Source: Peptoniphilaceae bacterium (lineage in GTDB: Bacteria > Bacillota > Clostridia > Tissierellales > Peptoniphilaceae). Taken from it: a DNA stretch of 64,000 nt. The stretch is taken from NCBI GenBank assembly GCA_030152565.1, contig JASLJE010000002.1, positions 1-64,000 on the forward strand, in the 5' to 3' direction. The translations under genes and the position numbers were made by a program. Under the pieces are notes generated by a model. The model was given only the letters and a program-made list of their open reading frames with translations. It did no database searches and was not told the DNA's origin. Below, piece by piece: positions 8,354 to 17,000 of the stretch (position 1 is the stretch's first letter; each line of letters begins with the position of its first letter).

Positions 8354-9609
8354 AAAATTGTGACTTGTGTAAGGACTTAATCCCCCTAGTGGCAGATAAT
8401 TTGGCCAGTCAAGAGTCTGTGGACTTGGTAGAGAAGCATATTTTGACCTGCCCTGACTGTAGGGACTACTACCAGGCCTATAGCCAGAAAGACTGGGGAG
8501 ACTTTAAGAAGCTGGAGGATGAAAAAATAATGAAGAATATAAAAAAGAATCTTCTAATAAGAGGGATAATTTTAGTTTTACTGGGAAGTCTAATAGGTAT
8601 TTTTACTGTAAACACTGAGTATGTATTTTATAATATGCTACTTATGCCCCTTATAGGAGGCCTGTCCTACTACTATTTAAGAAAAAAATCCTACCTGGTC
8701 TTGGTTGGAGTTTTTCTAATCTCTAGTCTGGGAAGTATTATGGTCATGATAATAGATGATCCATCCTATGGGCTGGGATATATTAAGGCTGGCCTTAGCA
8801 TGGGACTTATTTATACAGGTCTGGTTCTTCTGGGCCTGGGATTAGGTTTCTTATTTGTAAAGATGGCTAGTAGAAAGGAAAAACTATGGATTAGGCTTCT
8901 TTCCCTACTAGTTGGAGGAGGATTTATAGTCTATATTATTCTTCTCTTGAATGGTTTTTATGGCAACCCTATAAGTAAGGCCCAGGCCAAGAAAAATGCC
9001 CAGGCCTATATAGAGGAAAGATACCCAGGTGAAAACCTAAGGCTAGATGACCTAAGTTATAATTTCAAAGATGGGGCCTACCATGCCAGATATGTTAAGG
9101 AAGGTTCTCTAGACTATAGGCTGGATCTGTACTTTGACCAGAAAAACACGGTTAGGGATGACTCTTATGAAGAGGCTATAGATGGAGGATTTAATACCTA
9201 TATGAGATTATCAGAAGCCTTTAATAATGATATTCTAGGCCAATTAAAAACAAGCTTGGCTAGTGAAGAACTATTTGGTTATTTTTCATCAAGTTTGAAT
9301 AGTGAAGAGCTTTATAAAAAGTTTAAGCTGGACGAAGTCTACGATAGAAAAAAGATGGCAGAGCTTATGGATGAGTCCTTCTATATAAGTATAGAAAGAG
9401 AAAAGTTAAACTCTGACCAACTCTATAGTGATCTTATGATAGTCTATAATTTCTTAGAGGAAAATAAGCTTTCAGTTAAGAGAATTTCCATAGCCATAAG
9501 CAGAAAGGATGGCAAGGAAGATGCGGGACCTTCTATCCTAGCTGCCAGTGACCTGGACTGGGATAAAATAAAAGATAGGGACTATGTGGAAGGAAAAATA
9601 GAAGAATAA
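8350..9609 (+). CDS. Membrane anti-sigma factor with zinc-finger (ZAS) domain
   Basis: A 419-residue protein. The N terminus is a zf-HC2 anti-sigma domain: Cys4, Cys7, then HILTCPDC with the His-x3-Cys-x2-Cys zinc motif (about 30-37). About five membrane helices follow between residues 70 and 205. The remaining ~210 residues form an outside domain without a motif I recognise; it may be the signal sensor. The four-base overlap with the sigma gene is the usual arrangement for stoichiometric expression. The gene ends at a bidirectional terminator shared with feoC. The signal is unknown. Confidence 0.85.
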   Translation: MKNCDLCKDLIPLVADNLASQESVDLVEKHILTCPDCRDYYQAYSQKDWGDFKKLEDEKIMKNIKKNLLIRGIILVLLGSLIGIFTVNTEYVFYNMLLMPLIGGLSYYYLRKKSYLVLVGVFLISSLGSIMVMIIDDPSYGLGYIKAGLSMGLIYTGLVLLGLGLGFLFVKMASRKEKLWIRLLSLLVGGGFIVYIILLLNGFYGNPISKAQAKKNAQAYIEERYPGENLRLDDLSYNFKDGAYHARYVKEGSLDYRLDLYFDQKNTVRDDSYEEAIDGGFNTYMRLSEAFNNDILGQLKTSLASEELFGYFSSSLNSEELYKKFKLDEVYDRKKMAELMDESFYISIEREKLNSDQLYSDLMIVYNFLEENKLSVKRISIAISRKDGKEDAGPSILAASDLDWDKIKDRDYVEGKIEE

Positions 9610-9611
9610 AA

Positions 9612-9639
9612 AAAGTCATTGCTAGCTGGCAATGACTTT
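9612..9639. terminator. Bidirectional terminator between anti-sigma and feoC
   Basis: AAAGTCATTGC (9612-9622) pairs with GCAATGACTTT (9629-9639). A/T runs on both sides allow it to serve both converging genes; it overlaps the last codon of the minus-strand gene. Confidence 0.88.
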
Positions 9640-9912
9640 CTTATTTTTTTCAAGAACCTTTAGCCCTTTTTCACTAATTGTATATACTTTAATGGGCTTG
9701 GAGTCCAGCACAGGACAGCTGCTTGAGCAGGATCCACAGGCTGCACTACAGGCCCCAGGACCATAGAGATTCTCTTCAATTATTAAGTTTTTATCTATCA
9801 TTTTTTCAATCAAGTGGGAGACCACTTGTTCATCCATGTCTAAACTCTTGGCTATAAGGCCAAGGGAGAAGGACATGCTGTGATTCATTTCGTTTAAAAT
9901 CTCTATAATCAT
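9622..9912 (-). CDS. FeoC-like winged-helix protein with four-cysteine motif
   Basis: A 96-residue protein with an N-terminal winged helix (about 1-50; LIAKSLDMDEQVVSHLIEKMIDKNLI) and a middle Cys cluster C-x3-C-x2-C-x3-C (about 55-67), then a short wing. FeoC proteins of enterobacteria share a winged helix with a four-Cys motif able to bind an iron-sulfur cluster, and they regulate FeoB or feo transcription. Here it follows feoB by 10 bases in the same operon, which supports a role as an iron- or redox-responsive partner. The spacing of the cysteines differs from the classic form, so family membership is by context and motif rather than clear homology. Confidence 0.75.
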   Translation of the reverse strand: MIIEILNEMNHSMSFSLGLIAKSLDMDEQVVSHLIEKMIDKNLIIEENLYGPGACSAACGSCSSSCPVLDSKPIKVYTISEKGLKVLEKNKKVIAS

Positions 9913-9922
9913 TTTTTACTCC

Positions 9923-11929
9923 TTAATTAAATCCTAGTAACAAGCCAACTTGATAGAAGATAGTAGCTACTAGCCAGGCAATGGCAAAGGTAAATACTAT
10001 CATAAACCACATCCACTTTCTTGAATTGGTTTCAGTTCTAATAGCGGCTATAGTTCCTATACAAGGTATGTATAGAAGGGTCATCAGCATATAGCTATAG
10101 GCTGATAGGGGGGTGAAGGCCGCCTGAATACTTGAGGCTAATTGTGCTCCTTCAGATACTCCAGCATAAACCATACCTAGGGTGGCAACAACGGCCTCCT
10201 TGGCAACTATACCGGATAAAAGTCCCACACTGGCCTGCCAGCTACCAAAGCCTGCAGGTTTGAAGATTGGTGCTATAAAGGAACCAATTTGACCTAGAAT
10301 ACTGTATTCACTATAAGGTTCAACTCCATTAGGAAGAATAGCAAGTAACCATAGTAGGGATACTACTATAAAGATCAGAGTTCCCGCTCTCTTTATAAAG
10401 CCAATAACCTTGTCCCACATATAGATTAGGGAGTTTTTAAGGGTTGGCATCCTATAGGGAGGTAGCTCCATGATAAAGTCTGTAGTTTCTCCTTTAAATA
10501 AGGTCTTTGATAAAATCTTTGCAAAAATTAGGGCCAGGATAATTCCTATAGCATAAAGGCTAAATAGGACTAGAGCTCCATTTTTGGCAAAGAAGGCAGC
10601 TATAAATACCAGGTAAACTTCCAACTTGGCCCCGCAAGATATAAAGGGGTTAATCAAGATGGCAATCATCCTATCCTTCTTGCTTTCCAAGGTCCTAGTA
10701 GACATGATGGCTGGTACGTTACAACCAGTTCCCAAAAGCATGGATATGAAGGTTTTTCCTTGTAGGCCAAACTTTCTCATAAATCTGTCCATTACATAGG
10801 CAGCTCTTGCCATATAACCACTGTCTTCTAAAAGTCCAAATAAAAGGTATAGAACAGCTAGTAGGGGAACAAATTCTAGTACAGCTCCCAAACCGCCAAA
10901 GATACCGTTGGCTACAAAGGAAACTAATAGGTCTGGAGCATTCCAGGAAATAAGAAGCCCTTCAGTAGCTTCACCTAAATATTCAAAAAGTCCAGCAACT
11001 CTTTCTCCTAGAACATCTTCTCCTAGGAAGAAGGTTAACTTAAAGATGGATAACATTAAAAGTGCAAAGATGGGAAGCCCCCAAATCCTATGGGTAAGAA
11101 CCTTATCTATCTTGTCAGATGTGCTTTCAAAGTCCTTGTCTGGTCTTTTTACAGCAGGTCCAACTAATTTTTTTATATATTCATATCTCTTATTTACAAT
11201 AATTAAATCAGAGTCTAAAATTTCTTCCTCTTCAATTCTTTCTATGGCCCTATCAGCTTCTTCTAAAAGGCCAGGATTTTTTTCCTTGGCCAAGTCAGTC
11301 ACATAGGGATCCTTTTCTATTAATTTTAAGGCTAGCCAGTTCTTGTCATAGTGTTTAACTTGATTTACTATATGGCCTGAAAGAGCCTTAATTTCCCTGT
11401 CGCTTATATCTCCGTAGGAGATGGGAGGATAGCTCACTTCCTTGTCTAGGGCCTTAACTGTAGCTTCCTTAAGCTGGTCAATACCCCTTTGCTTGTGGGC
11501 TATGGTTTCCACTATTGGTATATGTAATTCCTTAGATAATTTTTTTGTATCTATAATCAATTGGTTTTTCTCTGCCTCATCCACCATGTTTAAGGCTATA
11601 ACCGTCTTGACATTTAATTCCATTAATTGGGTTGTCAGATATAGATTTCTTTCCAAGTTGGATGCATCTACAACGTTGATGACAACATCAGGGTTCTCAT
11701 TGATAATATAGTTCCTAGCTACTACTTCATCTTCGGAATATGAACCCAAACTATATGTACCTGGCAAATCTATTATTTTATACTTATCATTTTTATAAAT
11801 AACAAGGCCTTCTTTTTTCTCTACAGTCACACCTGGCCAGTTTCCGGTATGTTGGTTTGTTCCTGTCAAGGCATTAAATATTGTTGTCTTACCCGCATTG
11901 GGGTTACCGACTAATGCTATTGTCTTCAT
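9923..11929 (-). CDS. feoB: Ferrous iron transport protein FeoB
   Basis: A 668-residue inner-membrane Fe2+ transporter. The N-terminal GTPase domain shows G1 GNPNAGKTTIFNALTG (about 8-23), G3 DLPGTYSLG and G4 NMVDEAE, followed by a helical guanine-dissociation-inhibitor-like region, then the membrane part (from about 285) with two Gate repeats and the conserved FLLGTGCNVPA-like stretch (seen as LLGTGCNVPAIMSTR, about 395-410). Length is typical for the family. It lies between feoA (8 bases upstream) and the FeoC-like gene, forming one operon under DtxR-type boxes. Confidence 0.97.
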   Translation of the reverse strand: MKTIALVGNPNAGKTTIFNALTGTNQHTGNWPGVTVEKKEGLVIYKNDKYKIIDLPGTYSLGSYSEDEVVARNYIINENPDVVINVVDASNLERNLYLTTQLMELNVKTVIALNMVDEAEKNQLIIDTKKLSKELHIPIVETIAHKQRGIDQLKEATVKALDKEVSYPPISYGDISDREIKALSGHIVNQVKHYDKNWLALKLIEKDPYVTDLAKEKNPGLLEEADRAIERIEEEEILDSDLIIVNKRYEYIKKLVGPAVKRPDKDFESTSDKIDKVLTHRIWGLPIFALLMLSIFKLTFFLGEDVLGERVAGLFEYLGEATEGLLISWNAPDLLVSFVANGIFGGLGAVLEFVPLLAVLYLLFGLLEDSGYMARAAYVMDRFMRKFGLQGKTFISMLLGTGCNVPAIMSTRTLESKKDRMIAILINPFISCGAKLEVYLVFIAAFFAKNGALVLFSLYAIGIILALIFAKILSKTLFKGETTDFIMELPPYRMPTLKNSLIYMWDKVIGFIKRAGTLIFIVVSLLWLLAILPNGVEPYSEYSILGQIGSFIAPIFKPAGFGSWQASVGLLSGIVAKEAVVATLGMVYAGVSEGAQLASSIQAAFTPLSAYSYMLMTLLYIPCIGTIAAIRTETNSRKWMWFMIVFTFAIAWLVATIFYQVGLLLGFN

Positions 11930-11937
11930 ATTAACTC

Positions 11938-12168
11938 CTAATAATTTAATTCTTGAACTAGTATTTTTTCACAAAGGCCCCTTCCTAGAGCTATCTTTGT
12001 ATTTTCAAAGTTCACTATAATAGGTCCCACATCGTTTTTGATTACTTTTACACTTGATCCCCTATTAAGACCAATTTCATACATTCTTTTATTTAGTTTC
12101 TTGCCGGCATCGATACCAGTTATTTGCAAACTATTACCTTTTTTTGCCTTGGCTAAAGTTAAAGTCAT
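11938..12168 (-). CDS. feoA: FeoA, SH3-like partner of FeoB
   Basis: A 76-residue cytoplasmic protein with the FeoA SH3-like fold: LTLAKAKKGNSLQITGIDAG at the start and the IALGRGLCEKILV end typical of the family. FeoA binds FeoB and is needed for Fe2+ uptake. It is the first gene of the operon; GAGGTGA precedes the ATG. Two DtxR-like palindromes lie within 70 bases upstream of the start. Confidence 0.93.
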   Translation of the reverse strand: MTLTLAKAKKGNSLQITGIDAGKKLNKRMYEIGLNRGSSVKVIKNDVGPIIVNFENTKIALGRGLCEKILVQELNY

Positions 12169-12189
12169 CTAATCACCTCTTTCTAAAAG

Positions 12190-12235
12190 TTAGACATGCC
12201 TAATTAATTACTAATTAAAGATTAGCATAGCCTAA
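12190..12235 (-). promoter_or_regulatory. Two DtxR/IdeR-type iron boxes upstream of feoABC
   Basis: TTAGACATGCCTAA (12190-12203) and TTAGCATAGCCTAA (12222-12235) both have TTAG...CTAA arms close to the DtxR-family box TTAGG-N-CTAA. Their starts are 32 bases apart, about three helical turns. On the minus strand a TTGACT lies at 12243-12248, so the distal box covers the probable -10 region. Iron-dependent repression of feo is the expected outcome (inference from the known DtxR family). Confidence 0.72.
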
Positions 12236-12248
12236 CTATAAAAGTCAA

Positions 12249-12624
12249 TAGCTTTTAAGCGATTTTGAGCTTGTTTTTTTAAAATTAATTTATAATTTTG
12301 TAATATTATAATAATCTGATAGATTCAAGGTCTATAGGCCTATAAATTGATAGATTTACAAAAAAATGAATTAATACTATTGAGACTTAGGAATATATGA
12401 GATATATTAGCATTGGGATCAAAAAATATTCAGGTTGTTAATGGTTTAACCCATTATATTAATTTTTTTTAATATTGAAAGACGTTTTCCTAGGAAATAT
12501 GAATCAGAATTCATAAAGTACTTGAATTATCATTCAGACTGAGTTAAATTATTAACATGAGATGATAAATTTTTATCAAACTTGAATAGGGCATAAAATA
12601 AAACAAAATATTAGGAGGAATAAA
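12249..12624 (+). promoter_or_regulatory. Leader/promoter region of bcd-etfBA with paired TGAAT palindromes
   Basis: This ~375-base AT-rich gap holds no open gene. Visible elements: TATAGGCCTATA palindrome (12333-12344); a short hairpin TAATGG-TTTAAC-CCATTA followed six bases later by eight T (12439-12470), a weak terminator at best; ATGAAT-CAGA-ATTCAT (12499-12514) and TGAAT-TATC-ATTCA (12523-12536), two palindromes of the same TGAAT-N4-ATTCA design with centres 23 bases apart. TTGAAT (12522-12527), 17 bases and TAAATT (12545-12550) give a plausible promoter overlapping the second palindrome. A strong AGGAGGA ribosome site precedes the gene. The palindromes may bind the TetR protein encoded at 20554 (inference). 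Confidence 0.5.
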
Positions 12625-13758
12625 ATGGCTTATTTATTAAACGATGACAGTAAAAGTTTAGTTGAAATGATGAGGGACTTTGGTGAAAAACAATTAAGAG
12701 ACCAAGTTGCCGAATATGACAAAAATGGTGAATTCCCAGAAGAATTAGTTGAAATGGGTAAAGAAATGGGATTACATTTACTAGAAGTACCAGCAGAATA
12801 TGGCGGAAGTGGACTTGACTACAGAACACTTGCAGCAATATATGAAGAATTAGGAAAATATGATGCAGGTTACTCAACTACTTTTAGTGCATCAGGATTA
12901 GGTATGAAGCCAGTACTTATAGCAGGTAATGACCAACAAAAGAAAATGTTCTTTGACATTATAAATCAAGGTAACTTAGCAGCATTTTGTTTAACAGAAC
13001 CTAATGCAGGATCAGATGCAGGTTCAGGTCAATCAACAGCAGTATTAGATGGTGATGACTATATAATCAATGGTAGAAAAACCTTTATAACAAATGGTGG
13101 AGTAGCTGGTGTTTATACAGTATTTGCCTTAACAGATAAATCTAAGGGAGTTAAGGGAATGTCAGCATTTATAGTTGATAGAAACACTCCAGGTGTATCA
13201 GTTGGTAAAGAAGAAGACAAGATGGGAATTAGATTATCAAATACTACAGACGTTATTTTTGACAATGTTAGAGTTCCAAAAGAAAACTTATTAGGTAAAG
13301 AAGGACAAGGTTTCGGTATTGCTATGAAGACCTTAGACTTGGCTAGACCTTATATTGGAGCAATTGCAGTTGGTGTAGCTCAAAGAGGCTTAGACGAAGC
13401 TGTTAAATACTCAAAAGAAAGAGTACAATTCGGTAAACCAATAGCAAGATTACAAGCAATTCAATTCAAACTTGCAGATATGCAAATTCAAATAGAAACA
13501 GCAAGACAAATGGTATCACATACCTTTGATTTAGTTGAAGCTGGTCTTCCATATACTAAGGAAGCTGCAATAGCTAAGGCTTATGCTGGTGATATAGCAA
13601 TGGAAGTTTCAAGTGAAGCAATCCAAATATTAGCAGGTTATGGTTACAGCAGAGAATATCCAGTTGAAAAGTTATTAAGAGATGCTAAAATATTCCAAAT
13701 ATTTGAAGGAACTAACGAAATCCAAAGAGTTGTAATAGCAGGTAATTTATTAAGATAG
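12625..13758 (+). CDS. bcd: Butyryl-CoA dehydrogenase (short-chain acyl-CoA dehydrogenase)
   Basis: A 377-residue cytoplasmic flavoenzyme with acyl-CoA dehydrogenase N, middle and C domains. Signatures are FCLTEPNAGSDAG (about 125-137), FITNGG (about 152), and the C-terminal IFEGTNEIQR with the expected catalytic Glu (about 362). It reduces crotonyl-CoA to butyryl-CoA, and in anaerobes works with EtfAB in flavin-based electron bifurcation using NADH and ferredoxin. etfB follows after 14 bases and etfA after that, the usual Bcd-EtfBA order. Codons are rich in AGA, TTA and GCA, unlike the AGG/CTA style of many neighbours, which suggests high expression. Confidence 0.93.
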   Translation: MAYLLNDDSKSLVEMMRDFGEKQLRDQVAEYDKNGEFPEELVEMGKEMGLHLLEVPAEYGGSGLDYRTLAAIYEELGKYDAGYSTTFSASGLGMKPVLIAGNDQQKKMFFDIINQGNLAAFCLTEPNAGSDAGSGQSTAVLDGDDYIINGRKTFITNGGVAGVYTVFALTDKSKGVKGMSAFIVDRNTPGVSVGKEEDKMGIRLSNTTDVIFDNVRVPKENLLGKEGQGFGIAMKTLDLARPYIGAIAVGVAQRGLDEAVKYSKERVQFGKPIARLQAIQFKLADMQIQIETARQMVSHTFDLVEAGLPYTKEAAIAKAYAGDIAMEVSSEAIQILAGYGYSREYPVEKLLRDAKIFQIFEGTNEIQRVVIAGNLLR

Positions 13759-13772
13759 GAGCATGAAATATT

Positions 13773-14582
13773 ATGAATATACTAGTATGTGTTAAACAAG
13801 TACCAGATACTACTGAAATAAAAATTGATCCTGTAAAAAATACATTGATCAGAAAGGGAGTGCCAAGTATAGTTAACCCATTTGATGGATATGCTTTGGA
13901 AACTGCCTTAAGAATAAAAGACAATAATTCAGACGTTAAAATAACTGTTTTAAGTATGGGACCTCCACAAGCAGAAGCAGCTTTAAAAGAATGTTTAGCT
14001 GTTGGAGCTGACCAAGCCTATCTAATGACAGATAGGATGTTTGGTGGATCAGATACTTTAGCAACAGGCTATATTTTATCAGAAGGTATTAAATATATAG
14101 AAGAAGAAAAAGGTGAAAAATTTGACCTAGTTTTAGCTGGAATGCAAGCTATAGACGGAGATACAGGTCAAGTTGGACCAGGTATTGCAGAAAACTTAAA
14201 ATTACCAGTAATCACTTATGTTTTTGAAGCTGAAGCTATAGATGACAAGGTATTAAAGGTAAAAAGAGAAAATGAAAACGGCTATGAAGTTTATGAAGTT
14301 CATGCCCCAGCTCTATTTACAGTTATGAAAACACCTTACGACCTTAGATTTGCAAATATTATGACTAAGATGAAGGCTAATAAGGCTGAAATTCCACATA
14401 TAACTATGGAAGAATTAGGACATATAGACACTACTAAGATTGGATTAAAGGGTTCACCAACTAAAGTTAAGAAGACCTTCACTCCTGACCTTTCTAAAAA
14501 GGGAGTAATCATTAAGGATGAAGATGCAGAAACAGCAGTTGATAAGCTTTTAGAAGAATTAACAAGTGAGGGATTATTATAA
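13773..14582 (+). CDS. etfB: Electron transfer flavoprotein beta subunit
   Basis: A 269-residue protein starting MNILVCVKQVPDTTEIKID, the standard EtfB N terminus, with the AMP/FAD-site motif GMQAIDGDTGQVGP (about 127-140). In bifurcating ETFs this site holds the FAD that oxidises NADH; the NADH-site stretch is compatible with that but cannot be proven here. It lies between bcd and etfA, sharing one base with etfA (TAATG), so the three should be made together. Length matches the family (about 260). Confidence 0.95.
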   Translation: MNILVCVKQVPDTTEIKIDPVKNTLIRKGVPSIVNPFDGYALETALRIKDNNSDVKITVLSMGPPQAEAALKECLAVGADQAYLMTDRMFGGSDTLATGYILSEGIKYIEEEKGEKFDLVLAGMQAIDGDTGQVGPGIAENLKLPVITYVFEAEAIDDKVLKVKRENENGYEVYEVHAPALFTVMKTPYDLRFANIMTKMKANKAEIPHITMEELGHIDTTKIGLKGSPTKVKKTFTPDLSKKGVIIKDEDAETAVDKLLEELTSEGLL

Positions 14583-15592
14583 TGAGTAATTTAAACGAAT
14601 ATAAAGGAATCTGGGTTCTATTCGAATTATTCGAAGGTGAAGCTAAAAAGGTTTCATACGAATTATTAAGCCCAGCTAATGACATAAAAGAACACACAGG
14701 CGAAGACGTAGTAGCAGTAATCCTAGGATCAGGTTCTAAGGATATAGCTAAAAAAGCCTTAGAAATGGGAGCTGACAAGGCCTTGGTTGTAGACCATAAG
14801 GACTTTGATAGATACGACAGTGACCTATATACAGATACAGTAGAAGCTATGGCGAAAAAATATCAACCATCATCCATGTTAATACCAGCTACTAACAATG
14901 GTAGGGATATGGCGCCTAGACTAGCTGTTAGACTACAAACTGGTTTAACTGCTGACTGTACTAGCATAGCTTACGATCCAGAAGTAGAAGCTGTAGCATG
15001 GACAAGACCAGCCTTTGGTGGTAACCTTATGGCTCAAATCTTCTGCTCAGAACACAGACCACAACTGGGAACTGTAAGACCAGGAGTATTTAAAACTCTA
15101 GAAGCTAAAGAAGAAGATGGAGAAATAGTAGAGTTCCCTTACGAATCTAGCGAAGACGTTCATAGAATTAAATTTATTGAATACGTTGAAGAAGCAGGTG
15201 GACAAGACGTAGACCTTGAAGGCGCAGAATTCATCATATCTGGTGGTTTTGGTCTAGGTAAGAAAGAAAACTTTGAAATGATAGAAGAATTGGCCAACGC
15301 TTTAGACGGTACTGTAGGTACTTCAAGAGCAGCAGTTGATGCAGGCTGGATATCCCATATTCACCAAGTAGGTCAAACTGGTAAGACAGTTCAACCAAAA
15401 ATATATGTGGCTATAGGTATTTCAGGAGCTATCCAACACTTGGCTGGTATTTCTTCTTCAGATACAGTAATAGCAATCAATAAGGATCCAGAAGCTCCTA
15501 TCTTTAAGGTGGCAGACTATGGTATAGTTGGAGACTTATTTGAAGTTGTACCTTTATTAACTGAAAAAATTAAGGCAATAAAAGCACAATAG
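14582..15592 (+). CDS. etfA: Electron transfer flavoprotein alpha subunit
   Basis: A 336-residue EtfA with domain I (about 1-200) and a C-terminal FAD domain (about 210-330) containing ISGGFGLGKKENF, GTSRAAVDAGW, VGQTGKTVQPKIYVAIGISGAIQH and ADYGIVGD. It forms the heterodimer with EtfB and passes electrons to Bcd. A paralogous copy of just this C-terminal domain is fused inside the protein at 38527. It is followed after 22 bases by the MaoC hydratase gene, so it is part of the same fermentation operon. Confidence 0.95.
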   Translation: MSNLNEYKGIWVLFELFEGEAKKVSYELLSPANDIKEHTGEDVVAVILGSGSKDIAKKALEMGADKALVVDHKDFDRYDSDLYTDTVEAMAKKYQPSSMLIPATNNGRDMAPRLAVRLQTGLTADCTSIAYDPEVEAVAWTRPAFGGNLMAQIFCSEHRPQLGTVRPGVFKTLEAKEEDGEIVEFPYESSEDVHRIKFIEYVEEAGGQDVDLEGAEFIISGGFGLGKKENFEMIEELANALDGTVGTSRAAVDAGWISHIHQVGQTGKTVQPKIYVAIGISGAIQHLAGISSSDTVIAINKDPEAPIFKVADYGIVGDLFEVVPLLTEKIKAIKAQ

Positions 15593-15614
15593 TCTTAAAT
15601 GAAAGGAGACATTT

Positions 15615-16034
15615 ATGGTAGGCAAAACTATTAATGAAATTAAAGTTGGAGATAAGTCACAATTTGCAAAGACAATAACTGAGACAGATGTTATCTTATT
15701 TGCAGGCATAACCGGAGATATGAACCCAGCCCATACCAACAAGGTAGAGGCAGAGAAAGGTATTTTTAAAGGTCGTGTAGTACATGGAATGTTTACAGCA
15801 TCAATGATTTCAACCATTCTTGGAATGTATTTGCCAGGACCAGGAACAATATTTTTAGGACAAGAAACTAAGTTTCTTAAACCAGTTAGGATCAATGACA
15901 CTATAACAGCTGAAATAGAAGCTATAGAAGTAAATGTTGAAAAGAACATGGTAGTATTTACTTCAGTTGCCCACAATCAAGATGGGGAAAAAGTGTTAGT
16001 TGGTAAAGCAACAGTAATGCCTCCTAGGAAATAA
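15615..16034 (+). CDS. MaoC-like (R)-specific enoyl-CoA hydratase
   Basis: A 139-residue single hot-dog protein. The catalytic Asp/His of R-specific hydratases is visible in AGITGDMNPAHTNKVEAEKG (about 33-52), and the overhang HGMFTASMISTIL follows. Length and motifs match PhaJ, which interconverts crotonyl-CoA and (R)-3-hydroxybutyryl-CoA. It lies directly after etfA (22-base gap, GAAAGGAG ribosome site) and before an SDR reductase, so it probably takes the place of crotonase in this butyrate route. A role in fatty-acid-related chemistry cannot be ruled out. A terminator ends the bcd-etfBA-maoC unit. Confidence 0.88.
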   Translation: MVGKTINEIKVGDKSQFAKTITETDVILFAGITGDMNPAHTNKVEAEKGIFKGRVVHGMFTASMISTILGMYLPGPGTIFLGQETKFLKPVRINDTITAEIEAIEVNVEKNMVVFTSVAHNQDGEKVLVGKATVMPPRK

Positions 16035-16038
16035 GAGT

Positions 16039-16069
16039 AATAAGGCAGTCAAGGCTGCCTTATTTTTAT
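16039..16069 (+). terminator. Terminator of bcd-etfBA-maoC
   Basis: AATAAGGCAG (16039-16048) pairs perfectly with CTGCCTTATT (16055-16064), followed by T residues. Confidence 0.9.
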
Positions 16070-16187
16070 ATAGAAGTAGAAGACCAGGAAAACCAAGAAA
16101 CATTATAAAAACCTAATATTTCCCAAATGGCTCAACCATGCTAATGAAATTAATAACACAATCTGTGAAAAGGATTTCTTATTTTCC

Positions 16188-16240
16188 TTGACGTGTATTT
16201 TTAATTGGGTTATTATCATAGTAAGGTGAACATGTATTCA
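16188..16240 (+). promoter_or_regulatory. Promoter of the SDR operon with TGAA-N6-TTCA element
   Basis: TTGACG (16188-16193), 17 bases, TATTAT (16211-16216). TGAACATGTATTCA (16227-16240) sits at the start site and resembles, with weaker arms, the TGAAT-N4-ATTCA palindromes in front of bcd. AT-rich sequence at 16070-16187 holds nothing else I can name. Confidence 0.55.
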
Positions 16241-16280
16241 TAAATTCATTGTTTACTAATATATTTTATGGGAGGACAAG

Positions 16281-17000
16281 ATGGGATTTGAAGGAAAAGT
16301 AGCTGTTGTAACAGGTGGATCACAAGGAATAGGTGCATCTATTACAGCTAAGTTAGCAGGAAAAGGTGTTAAGGTGGTTTCTTTATCAAGAGGTAACCAA
16401 CCAGAAGATACAGAAATGATCAAGTACCTAGACCTTGATGTAACAGATAGAAAGGCTTGTAAGGAAGTCTTTGATACTATAGTGGCAGACTATGGCAAGA
16501 TTGACTACCTGGTAAATAATGCAGGTATAACCCAGGATGCTATGACTAGAAAGATGACTGATGAGCAATGGGACAAGGTAATCGACGTTAACTTAAATGG
16601 TTTATTTAACTTAACGAGATATGTTGGACCTCACATGGAAGCAAATGAATTTGGCTCCATTGTAAATATTGCCTCAGTAGTAGGGGTTTTTGGTAATATA
16701 GGCCAGGCCAACTACTCAGCAACCAAGGGAGCTGTTATATCCTTAACTAAAACCTGGGCAAAGGAATTTGCTAGAAAGGGTGCAAATGTTAGGGTTAATG
16801 CAGTAGCTCCAGGCTATACAATGACAGATATGATGAAGACTGTACCAGAAGACTTGTTGGAGAAGTTTGCTCAAATGACCATGTTAAAGAGACTGGCTCA
16901 ACCAGAAGAAATTGCCAATGCGGTAGTTTTCCTATTGGGTGAAGAATCCAGCTATATAACAGGTCAAACAATTCAAGTTGATGGAGGAATGAGACTATAA
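16281..17000 (+). CDS. SDR 3-oxoacyl-CoA/ACP reductase (PhaB/FabG-like)
   Basis: A 239-residue short-chain dehydrogenase. Cofactor loop GGSQGIG (about 12-18), NNAG (about 85), and the Ser-Tyr-Lys triad in NIASVVGVFGNIGQANYSATKG (Ser ~138, Tyr ~151, Lys ~155). A basic residue after the second strand (SLSRGNQ) favours NADPH. FabG and acetoacetyl-CoA reductase PhaB cannot be separated by eye; the location among butyrate genes favours conversion of acetoacetyl-CoA to (R)-3-hydroxybutyryl-CoA, which the MaoC hydratase would accept. It overlaps the next gene by one base. Confidence 0.85.
   Translation: MGFEGKVAVVTGGSQGIGASITAKLAGKGVKVVSLSRGNQPEDTEMIKYLDLDVTDRKACKEVFDTIVADYGKIDYLVNNAGITQDAMTRKMTDEQWDKVIDVNLNGLFNLTRYVGPHMEANEFGSIVNIASVVGVFGNIGQANYSATKGAVISLTKTWAKEFARKGANVRVNAVAPGYTMTDMMKTVPEDLLEKFAQMTMLKRLAQPEEIANAVVFLLGEESSYITGQTIQVDGGMRL

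Noticed and set aside
12439..12470. Terminator/attenuator in the bcd leader
   Set aside because: The stem is only six base pairs, AT-rich, and the T run is separated by six bases; too weak to claim.
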